From: CBDCZY01 sp965224745
GTDB lineage: Bacteria > Pseudomonadota > Gammaproteobacteria > Methylococcales > Methylomonadaceae
Direction of reading: 5' to 3'
Length of the DNA stretch: 64,000 nt
NCBI GenBank assembly: GCA_965224745.1
Contig: CBDCZY010000002.1
Span: forward strand, 1,178,001 to 1,242,000
Under the pieces are notes generated by a model. It was given only the letters and a program-made list of their open reading frames with translations, did no database searches and had not been told where the DNA came from. Both the position numbers and the translations under genes were made by a program. Shown in pieces: positions 34,901 to 44,320 of the stretch (position 1 is the first letter of the stretch; each line of letters opens with the position of its first letter).

Positions 34901-36853
34901 TTAGAAGCCAAGGAAAGTTAAATACTGGTCCTCAGACATAACTTGCACACCTTTTTCCTGAGCTGCTTTAATCTTGGTTGAGCCGACTTTATCCCCGGTC
35001 ACTAAAACATCAGTTTTACTGGTCACTGAGGTCGCTACCTTAGCACCCAACTGTTTTGCTTGCTTCTTCATGTCATCACGACTACCTCGCTGCATAGTGC
35101 CGGTGAAAACAATCAACTTACCGGCAATCGTGCTATCACTTTCACCCATTTGTTCAGTGCTTAACGGTATTGCGATTAATTTAAATCCCAGGTCGTAAAT
35201 CTTAAAAAAATCTTCTTTAATGTCTGTTAACGACTCGACAATAGCTGTGGCGGTTAAATCAGCAAAACCTTCGATGGCAATAATTTCATTTTTGTTGAGA
35301 GAAAATATGTCTGTCAACAAGTGATGTTGCAGGAGCCTTTCACAGTTTCCTAGCCCCATGCGGTAGATGCCGAAGGCCCCCAAAAAACGCCAATCCTCAA
35401 TCGGCTCTAACCGACTACGACGCAGCTGCTCCAGTAAGTTTTTAGACGTTTTTTCTCCGAAACCTACATTGATTAATTCATCCTCAGTTAACGAATAAAC
35501 CTTAAAAACTGAATCGATACCCCCTTGATAGAGCTTGCCAATCGTTTTCCCACCAAAGCCATCAATATTACCCAACGTTTTAAAAAAATGCTCTATACTG
35601 TTTTCAATTTGTGCAGGACATTTGAGAGTATTCGGACAATACAGGTAATCTTTGTCCCAAATCAATGCATGAGAACAGCTGGGGCAATTTTCTTCCAACT
35701 GCGGTTCTGCGGAACGGATAACCCGTTCAATTTTGGGGATAACCAAACCACTTCGAGTCAGTTCAATTAACGCACCAGGCCCAATGCCCAATGCTTTAAC
35801 CATTCCGTAATGATGAGCAGTTGCCCGGCTAATCATCGCACCGCTTAATTTAATGGGTGACATCTCAGCAACAGGGTTCACCCTACCGGATCTGGATGTT
35901 TGAGGAATCACTCTAATAACTTCCGTTTCAGCAACTTCCTGGTTACTTTTGAAAGCAATCTGCCAACGATGATGATGTCGAGTGGAGCCGAGATGTTGTT
36001 TTAGTTGTTGGTCAGTGGCTTCAATCACAACACCGTCCACATCATAATCAACTTTAATCTTGAGAAAATCATCAAATTGTGCCATCAATTCAGTAGCAGT
36101 CCCTTTCCAGTCCGGTAATTGGGAGAAAGGATAGAAAACCGCTGCGCCTTGTTCAATGGCTTTTAGGGCATGTTCGTCTAATTCTTTTTCTTTGATGATA
36201 CTGGCCTGAAAATTTCTGGCCTTTTCAAAACTCGAAGCTAAATAGTCTTTGAAATAAGTTTGGTTTACAACGATCTCACCCGCCCCTAATCCACGCTTAC
36301 CCTGACCACCCACTTTTAAACCACGTTCGAAAACACGGCTAATATCGGTTCCTTTGCGACCGTCTCCACGCGTGTACAACATAACACCGTCATCGTAAGC
36401 AGCAAAACCGTCAAGCTTTGGTGTCGCTTTATAGATTAATTTGGTTACGTCTAGATTGAGTTCCCCTGCTGCTTTATCAATACGCTTCAACCATTTTTCA
36501 ACCGCTTCCAACGTATAAGCTTTCTCGGTTGATAACATTGCGACTGGCAATGCTACCGTTTTGCCAGCGAAAACTGGCGGCTCCGGCTCTACAGAGTTTA
36601 GAAAAGGGTGATTGGGTTGTCTTAGTTTAAATTCTTGCAGAAAAATATGATCATATTGATGATCAGAAATAATGGGATCGCCAGCTCGATATAAAGCATT
36701 AGCTATTTTGACAAAGTCAATAATTTCCTGGTCTGAAATGTCCTTGCAATCATTACTTCCGGCTATCTCTGATAACCGCTGTTCACTGAGCTGATTAAAG
36801 TCCAGACCCGATTTCTGGATCATTTCAATCTGATTAGGACTCAAGATAAGCAT
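34901..36853 (-). CDS. ligA: Divergent NAD-dependent DNA ligase (LigA-like)
   Basis: 650-residue protein with LigA architecture: Ia region 'ANALYRAGDPIISDHQYDHIFLQEFKLRQPNHPF', adenylation domain with 'PKLDGF' (nucleophile Lys146) and 'LYTRGDGRKGTD', OB fold, Cys4 zinc finger ('CPSCSHAL...YCPNTLKCPAQ'), helix-hairpin-helix repeats and a C-terminal BRCT domain (about 575-650). It departs from LigA at conserved places: the Glu two residues before the nucleophile is Thr144, motif IV 'DGVVIK' reads DGVVIE (Glu278), and the 'RGEV' block reads 'GAGEIV'. The conserved 'AFK' lysine is kept. It holds the standard smc-zipA-ligA position, arguing for the housekeeping ligase, but activity needs proof. 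Confidence 0.82.
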   Translation of the reverse strand: MLILSPNQIEMIQKSGLDFNQLSEQRLSEIAGSNDCKDISDQEIIDFVKIANALYRAGDPIISDHQYDHIFLQEFKLRQPNHPFLNSVEPEPPVFAGKTVALPVAMLSTEKAYTLEAVEKWLKRIDKAAGELNLDVTKLIYKATPKLDGFAAYDDGVMLYTRGDGRKGTDISRVFERGLKVGGQGKRGLGAGEIVVNQTYFKDYLASSFEKARNFQASIIKEKELDEHALKAIEQGAAVFYPFSQLPDWKGTATELMAQFDDFLKIKVDYDVDGVVIEATDQQLKQHLGSTRHHHRWQIAFKSNQEVAETEVIRVIPQTSRSGRVNPVAEMSPIKLSGAMISRATAHHYGMVKALGIGPGALIELTRSGLVIPKIERVIRSAEPQLEENCPSCSHALIWDKDYLYCPNTLKCPAQIENSIEHFFKTLGNIDGFGGKTIGKLYQGGIDSVFKVYSLTEDELINVGFGEKTSKNLLEQLRRSRLEPIEDWRFLGAFGIYRMGLGNCERLLQHHLLTDIFSLNKNEIIAIEGFADLTATAIVESLTDIKEDFFKIYDLGFKLIAIPLSTEQMGESDSTIAGKLIVFTGTMQRGSRDDMKKQAKQLGAKVATSVTSKTDVLVTGDKVGSTKIKAAQEKGVQVMSEDQYLTFLGF

Positions 36854-36921
36854 GAACTAAAAAGTCTAATAAACTTAACCTTTGAGGCAATCTTGGCATT
36901 GCCACCCATCCGTTGATTTAC

Positions 36922-37614
36922 TTATGAACCAGCTGCTCGTAGTTGTTTACGAATGACAGCAACAGTTTCTTGAGTCAGTGGTTGTCTTTGGTGATCCCAA
37001 ACTTCGCCATCTAAAACTTTAGACAACTGACCGATAGTCTCTAAAAAATCATCGAAAACTTCGCTTGCATTGAAGGTTCCTGCCGGCTGAAACAAAAAAA
37101 CAATTCCGGGAGCCGAAAAAGATTCCATATCATGAATCGGAAAAGTGCCCGGTTCTACCATACTAGCTGTGCTGTATAAACTCTCACCATCTTCATCCAT
37201 GCGGTGAAAAATATCCATTGTGCCGTATTTTAAACCGACAGTACCGAAAGCTCTAATTAATTCATTTCCGGAAAAGCCTTGATCCGATCTGGCGACAATA
37301 CTGAACGGGATTACTGTGGACTCACTCGCCGAAGAACGATTTTCTGATGCGCTTTCATCAATTGCAGAAAAACCATCATCAGGTGAAACCTTATGCTGTT
37401 GTTTGGGGCTAGAAGGTTCTTCGCCCAAATCCAGATCGAAGTCATCCTCACTGTAATCGATGACCTCCTCATCAGCCATATTGTAATCATCTTCATGGAT
37501 AGTATCGTACTCATCAAGGTAATGCTTTGCCTTGTATTTAGAACGGATATACATACCCACCACAATGATGATGCCAATTGCAATGATTCCGATTCTTACA
37601 ACCTCTTTTTCCAT
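36922..37614 (-). CDS. zipA: Cell division protein ZipA
   Basis: 230-residue FtsZ-binding divisome protein. N-terminal membrane anchor (VRIGIIAIGIIIVVGMYI, about 6-23), a charged acidic/serine-rich linker (about 30-98) and the C-terminal ZipA domain: 'FSIVARSDQGFSGNELIRAFGTVGLKYGTMDIFHRMDEDGESLYSTASMVEPGTFPIHDMESFSAPGIVFLFQ', with 'VLDGEVWDHQRQPLTQE' near the end. Shorter than E. coli ZipA (328) because the linker is short. The ATG overlaps the smc stop (TAATG), so translation is coupled. ZipA is limited to gammaproteobacteria and is a key taxonomic clue. Confidence 0.92.
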   Translation of the reverse strand: MEKEVVRIGIIAIGIIIVVGMYIRSKYKAKHYLDEYDTIHEDDYNMADEEVIDYSEDDFDLDLGEEPSSPKQQHKVSPDDGFSAIDESASENRSSASESTVIPFSIVARSDQGFSGNELIRAFGTVGLKYGTMDIFHRMDEDGESLYSTASMVEPGTFPIHDMESFSAPGIVFLFQPAGTFNASEVFDDFLETIGQLSKVLDGEVWDHQRQPLTQETVAVIRKQLRAAGS

Positions 37615-40600
37615 TAGCTTGCCACCAATTGAACAGCTTCTTCAATATCTACTGCAACCATTCTGGAAACGCCTGGTTCTTTCATAGTAACGCCCGTTAG
37701 TTGTCTGGCAATTTCCATGGTCACTTTATTATGCGTAATAAATAAAAACTGAACTGCTTCAGACATTTCCGCCACCATAGTTGAAAATCGTCCAACATTC
37801 GCATCATCCAAGGGCGCATCAACTTCGTCCAGCAAGCAAAATGGTGCTGGGTTCAGTTCAAAAATAGAAAATACCAAAGCAACTGCTGTCAGCGCTTTTT
37901 CACCACCTGATAACAAATGTATTGAACTATTACGCTTTCCCGGGGGTCTCGCAATTATCCCAACACCTGTCTCTAGTAGATCTTGATCCATTAATTCAAG
38001 ATAGGCTTCACCGCCACCAAACAATTTAGGAAATTTTTCCTGTAACCCAGCATTAATTTTATCAAATGTTTCTTTAAATCTAGTTTTTGATTCCTGATCA
38101 ATTTTGTTGATAGCTTGATCAAGTACATCCAAGGATTGAATCAAATCCTGGTGCTGTTCATTTAAAAAGTTCAGACGTTCAGACTGAGACTGAAAATCCT
38201 CCACAGCAGTCAAATTGATTGTCCCTAGCTTTTCAATGTCACTAACCAGCTTATCCAAGTTTTGTTTCCAGGTAGCTTCATCCGAAGCCGTTGGAATGTT
38301 TTTTAACACATCTTCTACGTTGGAATCAATTTCATTTAATTGTTCTGTGATTGTTTGTTGACGAACTTGGCTCTCTTGTTGCTCAAAACGCAGCTTTTCC
38401 AAGCGTGATTTTTTTTTGTCTGTTTCTAAAGTCAAAGTCGTCTGCTTTTCCATCAATTGTGAAACTTCTTTTTCCGTTGCTTGCATCTGAAATCGTTTCT
38501 TTTGCAGATCCTCATCTAATCTTTTTTTGTTGGCTAACTCCGCTTCTAACTTTGCTTGCTCATCATTCGTTGGAGTATTTTCCTCGGTACGCTTAACCTG
38601 CAAAAATTCAATTCGATCAGTTATTTTTTGGTGATTTTGCTGCAGCCTTTCTAATTGTTTTTGTGTCAATGAAGATGAGGATTGAAAAGTTTGCACCTGA
38701 GTTTGAAGTCCATGAACTTGTCTCCTTAGTTCATCTAATTTGATATCTGCTTGCTCCAGTTTTTCGTCTAAACCCTGGTTGGATTGCTGTAATTGAACAG
38801 ATTGCTGTTCAAGAGCTGCCAGATTTTTTGTTAATTCTTCTTTAATAGTTTCTGTCTCGTTTATCGATGCTGCGTTTTCTGCATACATTTGATCAATTTC
38901 TGAGAGTTCCTCGGTTATTTGCATTGAACGCTTCTTTTGTTGTTCCAAACTTGCTTTGTGAGCGCTCAATTCAGACTTTTCGACAGACAAAGCAGCGGCA
39001 CTTTCTTTCTCTTGCTGCCTCAAATCATCTCGTAATTGCTCATCAGAATGAACTCCTTTTTCCACCATTGCTAAGGCACCTTCGTCCAGGGAGATGCTCT
39101 CTATCAGCGCTTGTTGTTTTATCGTTAAATCAGCAAGCTCATTTTTTCTTTGTAAGATGCCGCTTTTACCATCTTCCAATCTACAAATTTTTATCCAACC
39201 AGGGCCCAACCATTCGCCCTCGGCGGTAATAATCGACTCAAATTCTTTTAGGTTGTTAAGCTGCTGTTTTGCTTGAATAATATCGGTTGCGAAATAAACA
39301 CCTTGCAATAAGCCAGATAAATTTAAAGTTGTTTTTATCTTTTCAATCAACTGTCCTGTTTGCTGGGTACTTATATTTTGTTCAGCTTGATAATTTTCAA
39401 CCAATGCTAAACTTTGTCCTTGTAATGATGTAAGAGAAGCAAATAAGGGGCCGCTGTCATCAACACAAATGGCTTCCAAAAAGGTGCCCAAAACAATCTC
39501 AACGGCAGTTTCCCACCCTTTCTCAACATTCATTTTTTCTGCCAGACGTTGATTTTGATCCAGCCCTGTGTTTAACAACCATTCAGTCAGAGTAGAGTTA
39601 TCTCTGCCCATAGCGTGCTTTTGCAATAACTCTAAGGAAGCTACTCTGCCTTCCAAACCATGGAGTTCAGATCGTATTTGGTTCAGCGTTTCATGTTTCA
39701 ATTTAATATCCAAACGCTTTGACTGGATGGTTTGGTTTATTTGATCAGATCGCTGATGAACGTCAGTGTGTTTGCCTTCTAATTCAGCAATACTAAATTG
39801 CAGTTTATTTACTGCTTGTTCGTTGGAATGGTCCGCTATACCGTTTAATTCTAACTTTAGACGTTCCTGACGAATCATTAACTGCTGATTTTGTAGTTTT
39901 AATTGATTCAATCGTTCTATCTGGACTTCTAGCTGCCGGTTATACTGACTTGATTGCTTGCCATAAGATTCCCATTCTATTTGCCATGCACTTTTCTCGG
40001 CTTGGATTTTTTGTTGAATCTCCAGCGCCTCTCTCTCCTGCTGTTGGCTGGTTTTCAGTGTGGCGGTCGCTTCTTGCAAAGAGGTCTGAATAGTTTGGTG
40101 CTGATTTTGTTCTTCTTGTAAACCTTGTTCTGCCTGACTTGCTTCTTCCTCAAGCCTTCTGATTTCTGAGGTTATTTGCTGATGATTCTGCCGATTGTGC
40201 TCAATAGTTTGTTCCACTCGATTAATTTCTGTGACCGCTTCGTAATACTTGGCCTGAGTTGAATTCAATTCATCCTGCAGAATCTTATTTTTAGAGGACT
40301 CAGTCTCTTTGTTTTTTTCTACCTCTTTCAGTTTTACAAAAAGCTCATTGTGCTCGGTTGACAATTGTTTAGTTTCATCGTTTAGTTGCTCCCATTTTCG
40401 CTGATACTTAGTCCAACGCATGGCTAGCAACTCCAATCGTAAACGTCGTTCCTGTTTTTTCAGCTCGGTATATTTTTCTGCTTTTTCAGCTTGTTTTTTT
40501 AAGGTATGAACTTGTTTTTCAACTTCATCTTGAAGGTCTTGTAACCGATCTAAATTTTCCCTGGTATGCCGCATTCGTGTTTCAGTTTCTTGACGACGCT

Positions 40601-41123
40601 CCTTATATTTTGATATTCCGGCAGCTTCTTCAATATGAACTCTTAAGTCATCAGGTTTGGCTTCAACTAACCGCGAAATCATACCTTGTTCGATAATAGC
40701 GTAACTGCGAGCACCCAAACCGGTACCCAAAAACAGATCGACAATATCTTTACGTCTGCAACGAGAACCATTCAGATAATAGGAAGACTGGCCATCCCGA
40801 CTGGCTTGGCGTTTTAGTGAAATGGATTGATATTGTGAATATTCTCCCCCTAGTGTGCCAGCGCTGTTATCAAACACCAATTCAACGGCTGCAGTACTGA
40901 CTGGTTTGCGAGAGGCTGAGCCGTTGAAAATAACATCTGCCATACTTCCGCCACGTAAGTTTTTGGCGGAACTTTCACCCATAACCCATCGGATGGCATC
41001 AATGATATTTGATTTTCCACAACCATTAGGGCCAACAACCGCTGTTAGATTGCTGGCGATCGGAATTGAGGTTGGATCAACAAAAGACTTGAAACCCGAA
41101 AGCTTAATTTTTTCTAGTTTCAT
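37614..41123 (-). CDS. smc: Chromosome partition protein SMC
   Basis: 1169-residue SMC ATPase. N-terminal Walker A 'VVGPNGCGKSNIIDAIRWVMGESSAKNLRGG' (about 30-60), 'LFLGTGLGARSYAIIEQGMISRLVEAKPDDLRVHIEEAAGI', long coiled coils (about 170-500 and 660-1000) around a hinge (about 510-650, 'LLQGVYFATD'), C-terminal signature 'LLSGGEKALTAVALVFSIFELNPAPFCLLDEVDAPLDD' (Walker B) and 'FITHNKVTMEIA'. Full canonical length. First gene of the smc-zipA-ligA cluster; the presence of SMC rather than MukB separates the organism from enterics. No scpA or scpB in the window. Confidence 0.95.
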   Translation of the reverse strand: MKLEKIKLSGFKSFVDPTSIPIASNLTAVVGPNGCGKSNIIDAIRWVMGESSAKNLRGGSMADVIFNGSASRKPVSTAAVELVFDNSAGTLGGEYSQYQSISLKRQASRDGQSSYYLNGSRCRRKDIVDLFLGTGLGARSYAIIEQGMISRLVEAKPDDLRVHIEEAAGISKYKERRQETETRMRHTRENLDRLQDLQDEVEKQVHTLKKQAEKAEKYTELKKQERRLRLELLAMRWTKYQRKWEQLNDETKQLSTEHNELFVKLKEVEKNKETESSKNKILQDELNSTQAKYYEAVTEINRVEQTIEHNRQNHQQITSEIRRLEEEASQAEQGLQEEQNQHQTIQTSLQEATATLKTSQQQEREALEIQQKIQAEKSAWQIEWESYGKQSSQYNRQLEVQIERLNQLKLQNQQLMIRQERLKLELNGIADHSNEQAVNKLQFSIAELEGKHTDVHQRSDQINQTIQSKRLDIKLKHETLNQIRSELHGLEGRVASLELLQKHAMGRDNSTLTEWLLNTGLDQNQRLAEKMNVEKGWETAVEIVLGTFLEAICVDDSGPLFASLTSLQGQSLALVENYQAEQNISTQQTGQLIEKIKTTLNLSGLLQGVYFATDIIQAKQQLNNLKEFESIITAEGEWLGPGWIKICRLEDGKSGILQRKNELADLTIKQQALIESISLDEGALAMVEKGVHSDEQLRDDLRQQEKESAAALSVEKSELSAHKASLEQQKKRSMQITEELSEIDQMYAENAASINETETIKEELTKNLAALEQQSVQLQQSNQGLDEKLEQADIKLDELRRQVHGLQTQVQTFQSSSSLTQKQLERLQQNHQKITDRIEFLQVKRTEENTPTNDEQAKLEAELANKKRLDEDLQKKRFQMQATEKEVSQLMEKQTTLTLETDKKKSRLEKLRFEQQESQVRQQTITEQLNEIDSNVEDVLKNIPTASDEATWKQNLDKLVSDIEKLGTINLTAVEDFQSQSERLNFLNEQHQDLIQSLDVLDQAINKIDQESKTRFKETFDKINAGLQEKFPKLFGGGEAYLELMDQDLLETGVGIIARPPGKRNSSIHLLSGGEKALTAVALVFSIFELNPAPFCLLDEVDAPLDDANVGRFSTMVAEMSEAVQFLFITHNKVTMEIARQLTGVTMKEPGVSRMVAVDIEEAVQLVAS

Positions 41124-41227
41124 GACTTAAATAGAGGATCCGGTAAAAGAAGTAAAAAATCATGTATTATTATCAGAATAATGATTAAAAGTCACCTTAT
41201 TGAAACAGATAACCAGATTACTAGCAC

Positions 41228-41617
41228 ATGACAATGCGACCCCCTCTCAACGGCGAAACCTTCGAAAACCCTTCACCTTCGAGGGATTATACAATCCGTA
41301 TTACAATACCCGAGTTTACTTGCCTTTGTCCTAAAACCAGCCAACCCGATTTTGCTGTGATCAATATCGATTATGTTCCCGACCAACTTTGTATCGAATT
41401 AAAAGCTTTAAAACTTTATATGTGGAGTTTTCGCGAACAAGGTACGTTTCACGAAGCAGTTACCAATCAAATTCTGGATCATTTGTTTGCTGCTTGCGAG
41501 CCAAAATTCATGCGCATTACCGCAAAATTTAATGTCCGCGGTGGTATCTACACCACTGTGGTCACTGAACACAGAGACACCAATTGGAAAAGCCCTGAAT
41601 TAGTCCAGTTACCATAA
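41228..41617 (+). CDS. queF: NADPH-dependent preQ0 reductase (QueF, type I)
   Basis: 129-residue unimodular QueF, which reduces 7-cyano-7-deazaguanine to preQ1 in queuosine tRNA synthesis. Catalytic Cys in 'FTCLCPKTSQPDFAVI', Asp in the next strand, and the QueF motif 'ELKALKLYMWSFREQGTFHEAVTNQI' (NADPH-binding and catalytic Glu) are present. The short form lacks the extra T-fold of the 280-residue type II enzyme of E. coli. Divergent from smc across 104 bp and followed after 3 bp by the FlhB-like gene. Confidence 0.93.
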   Translation: MTMRPPLNGETFENPSPSRDYTIRITIPEFTCLCPKTSQPDFAVINIDYVPDQLCIELKALKLYMWSFREQGTFHEAVTNQILDHLFAACEPKFMRITAKFNVRGGIYTTVVTEHRDTNWKSPELVQLP

Positions 41618-41620
41618 ACC

Positions 41621-41908
41621 ATGGCAAAGACTTTTTATACCGCTGATCTTGCAGTAGCCTTAAAGTACGATGGCAAAAATACCCCTAAGGTCACAGCCAA
41701 AGGCCAAGGTGAAACAGCGCAACAAATCCTTCAACTTGCTGAAAAACATCAAGTCCCATTCCACCATGACCCCGAACTTTGTGACGTTCTAGCCCAAGTC
41801 TCGGCGGGCGAAGAAATTCCTGAGAAACTCTATTTAGCGGTCGCTGAAGTTATAGCCTTTGCCTATTTACTCACTGGGAAATTTCCAGAAAATGACCATG
41901 ACCATTAA
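41621..41908 (+). CDS. Stand-alone FlhB C-terminal-like protein
   Basis: 95-residue homologue of the cytoplasmic C-terminal part of the flagellar export switch FlhB (EscU/YscU family): 'DLAVALKYDGKNTPKVTAKGQGETAQQILQLAEKHQVPFHHDPELCDVLAQVSAGEEIPEKLYLAVAEVIAFAYLL'. It begins just after where the NPTH autocleavage site would be, and no NPTH or membrane part is present. Such FlhX-like proteins can partly replace the FlhB tail in some bacteria. It lies between queF and psd in an apparent operon, away from flagellar genes. The stop overlaps the start of psd by 17 bp. Confidence 0.85.
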   Translation: MAKTFYTADLAVALKYDGKNTPKVTAKGQGETAQQILQLAEKHQVPFHHDPELCDVLAQVSAGEEIPEKLYLAVAEVIAFAYLLTGKFPENDHDH

Positions 41909-42761
41909 AGATGCTTTAACAACGCTTCCGCAATATATACTCCCCCATCATAGTCTGTCTCGAATTATGGGTAAATTAACCCATTCTCAAAACAAATATT
42001 GGAAGCATTTTTTTATCAGTCAAATCGTTAAACATTATGGGGTTAACATGGCCGAAGCGACTGAACCCAATATTAAACGTTATCTTCACTTTAATGATTT
42101 CTTCACGCGAACTCTCAACCCTGCTCAGCGGCCAATCGATCAACAAGCTAATGGTATTGTATCACCCGCTGACGGTGAAGTAAGTCAGTGCGGCCCCATT
42201 GTTGTAGACCAATTAATCCAAGCCAAAGGAAAAGCTTTCTCGGTTAAAGATTTAGTGGGAGGTCAGCAAAAAGTGGCAGAACAATTTTATGGTGGCCAAT
42301 TTGCTACGATTTATTTATCACCGAAAGATTATCATCGCCTGCATATGCCGATAACTGGTCACTTGATAGAAATGATTCATATTCCTGGTCGACTATTCAG
42401 CGTCAACGCGGCAACAACTCGAGCAGTACCCAATTTGTTCGCTCGTAATGAAAGAGTTGTGGCCATTTTCTCAACTGAAGCTGGACCCATGGCATTAATT
42501 TTGGTTGGCGCCATTTTTGTTGCCAGCATAGAGACAGTCTGGCATGGTGTGGTTACGCCTCCAACCCATAACGCCATTCAAAGCTGGCGTTATGTCGATC
42601 GAGAAGTCAGTTTGGAAAAAGGCAAAGAAATGGGACGCTTTAATATGGGTTCAACGATCATTGTTCTTTTTGGTAAAGATATGACCCGCTGGATACAAGA
42701 CCTTAAGGAAGGCCATGCTCTCAAATTAGGCCAGCTAATCGGTGAAATAAAGACTTCCTGA
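41892..42761 (+). CDS. psd: Phosphatidylserine decarboxylase proenzyme
   Basis: About 289 residues; makes phosphatidylethanolamine in the inner membrane. Blocks: 'LSRIMGKLTHSQNKYWKHFFI', 'FNDFFTRTLNPAQRPID', 'IVSPADGEVSQCG' (catalytic Asp region), 'LSPKDYHRLHMPITG' (His), 'VNAATTRAVPNLFARNERVV'. The self-cleavage site is 'GRFNMGSTIIVLF', where Gly-Ser gives the pyruvoyl group (usual motif LGST or FGST). A TTG 33 bases upstream is open, but the family start and the ATG at 41892 agree. It overlaps the FlhB-like gene by 17 bp. Confidence 0.92.
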   Translation: MTMTIKDALTTLPQYILPHHSLSRIMGKLTHSQNKYWKHFFISQIVKHYGVNMAEATEPNIKRYLHFNDFFTRTLNPAQRPIDQQANGIVSPADGEVSQCGPIVVDQLIQAKGKAFSVKDLVGGQQKVAEQFYGGQFATIYLSPKDYHRLHMPITGHLIEMIHIPGRLFSVNAATTRAVPNLFARNERVVAIFSTEAGPMALILVGAIFVASIETVWHGVVTPPTHNAIQSWRYVDREVSLEKGKEMGRFNMGSTIIVLFGKDMTRWIQDLKEGHALKLGQLIGEIKTS

Positions 42762-42816
42762 AAAAATAAAAGTTAGAAAAATACCTATTGCATGTTTAAT
42801 TTCAATCGAGGAAATA

Positions 42817-43056
42817 ATGATATCTATAACATCCCAGCATATAAATGAGATTCAGTTGTTATCGATGTTCAATGTAACAACGACACAGGAAGGTATTAAG
42901 GTTCACAAATCGGCTGAACCAACCGCTATTGATGCGGCGCAAAGACTATTCCAAAAAGGACTAATAACTCAACCTGATGGCGGTTATCTAACCCATCAAG
43001 GCATTGAGGCAGCTGAACATACTCAAGCGTTGCTGGCGATCCTGAAGGATGCATAA
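42817..43056 (+). CDS. TIGR02647 family protein
   Basis: 79-residue protein of the TIGR02647 family, common in gammaproteobacteria: 'HINEIQLLSMFNVTTTQEGIKVHKSAEPTAIDAAQRLFQKGLITQPDGGYLTHQGIEAAEH'. The layout resembles a small winged-helix (helix, 'KGLITQPDGGYLT' wing), so DNA binding is possible but untested. GAGGAAA precedes the ATG. It follows psd by 55 bp and may share its transcript. Confidence 0.82.
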   Translation: MISITSQHINEIQLLSMFNVTTTQEGIKVHKSAEPTAIDAAQRLFQKGLITQPDGGYLTHQGIEAAEHTQALLAILKDA

Positions 43057-43643
43057 CCAGCGGGCTTAAGCAAGAGACTAAGCACGAACAGCACGGCTAA
43101 TCCGTTCAGTGGATTGTTTCAATGTAAAACAACGAGTTAACCTTGCATCCCGTATATGTGCTACTTGAAAGAAATCAACCTATTTAAATTCAATTGGTTA
43201 CGTAAAAGCAAACGAATACAATCAATAAAACTTCAATGAGTTACAGTTAGAACAGTTTCGCCGTGGCACGAACAGGCACCATCTGAATGCCTCCGTTGGC
43301 TGCCAATTTGCTTTACTGTATCCTGCGCGTCTGAAAAGACACCTCGGGTGCCTGTCTTTGGGAAAAGGATGTGATGTCTGCTTGCTGGGACTCATAGTAT
43401 TTGAAATATCTAAATAATTCTTTTGAAAGTTCTGACGGTTCTGACTTTCCCTATCGATTTGTCTTAGTCTTGTGATTGAGAACTAAACCATATTGTACGT
43501 AACCGCCGTTATTGATAGACTCGACCATTTCTGCTAATAGTCTATATTTAGTTTGGAATCACATAGCAACTAAAACCATTATTGAGTATCATTTCTGTGT
43601 TAACCGTTTACAACAAGATCCACTTTATAAAGAGGCAAAACAG
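43057..43643. other. Intergenic region upstream of rpiA with inverted repeats
   Basis: 587-bp gap. It holds a 9-base inverted repeat ACAGGCACC / GGTGCCTGT (about 43271-43279 and 43347-43355), and within it AAAGACA / TGTCTTT (about 43335-43358). A frame open from 43512 runs into rpiA but matches no RpiA beyond the ATG at 43644. No tRNA or other gene recognised; a small RNA cannot be excluded. Confidence 0.45.
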
Positions 43644-44297
43644 ATGACACAGGATGAATTAAAAAAGAAGGTAGCAGAAGCTTCATTAAAATTTGCTAAA
43701 GATATTCCCATTATTGGTGTAGGCACAGGTTCCACAGTGAATCACTTCATCAATTTTTTAGCCGACATAAAAAGCGACATTGAAGGTTGTGTTTCCAGCT
43801 CGGAAGGCACCACTGAATTGTTAAGAAAAGTAGGCATTCCTGTACTTGATCTAAATGACACGGGAGAACTCGAAATATACATTGATGGCGCTGACGAAAT
43901 CAACAAAGACAAATACCTGATCAAAGGTGGTGGTGGCGCACTGACTCGAGAAAAAATTATAGCGGCTGCAAGCAAAAAATTTGTTTGTATAGCCGACGCA
44001 AGTAAATATATCGATGTTCTAGGTAAATTCCCCTTGCCTATTGAAGTCATTCCAATGGCACGCAGTTACGTCGCAAGAGAAATGGTAAAAATGGGTGGTC
44101 AACCCGTTTGGCGAGAAAACTTTATCACAGACAATGGAAATCATATCTTAGACGTTCACAACCTTACTATTAATGAACCTCTCAATATGGAAAAGACGAT
44201 TAACCACATCCCTGGCGTCATTACGGCTGGGATATTTGCTGAACGTCCAGCAGACATTGTTTTACTGGGAAGTGAAAACGAAATTAGAGAAATATAA
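43644..44297 (+). CDS. rpiA: Ribose-5-phosphate isomerase A
   Basis: 217-residue enzyme interconverting ribose-5-phosphate and ribulose-5-phosphate in the pentose phosphate pathway. Signature segments: 'IPIIGVGTGSTVNHFI' (phosphate loop), 'VSSSEGTTELLRKVGIPV', 'IDGADEINKDKYLIKGGGGALTREKIIA' (catalytic Asp/Glu/Lys), 'FPLPIEVIPMARSYVAREM' and 'FITDNGNHILDVHNL'. Length equals E. coli RpiA (219). The ATG at 43644 has AGAGG 9 bases upstream; the longer open frame from 43512 is rejected because it adds 44 non-family residues. Confidence 0.95.
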   Translation: MTQDELKKKVAEASLKFAKDIPIIGVGTGSTVNHFINFLADIKSDIEGCVSSSEGTTELLRKVGIPVLDLNDTGELEIYIDGADEINKDKYLIKGGGGALTREKIIAAASKKFVCIADASKYIDVLGKFPLPIEVIPMARSYVAREMVKMGGQPVWRENFITDNGNHILDVHNLTINEPLNMEKTINHIPGVITAGIFAERPADIVLLGSENEIREI

Positions 44298-44320
44298 ATG
44301 ATTTTTAGATCTGCTTGTTA

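Noticed and set aside
41124..41227. Possible preQ1 riboswitch before queF (AGAGG and an AAAAAA tract are present)
   Set aside because: The CCCTCT-type partner and the loop order needed for a preQ1 pseudoknot are missing, and the segment also serves as the smc promoter region.
43512..43643. Upstream in-frame extension of rpiA
   Set aside because: Adds 44 residues unrelated to RpiA, while the ATG at 43644 has a good ribosome site and matches the family N-terminus.
43057..43643. tRNA or small RNA gene in the gap before rpiA
   Set aside because: No cloverleaf or TTCGANNC-type T-loop in a proper context; only short inverted repeats are visible.
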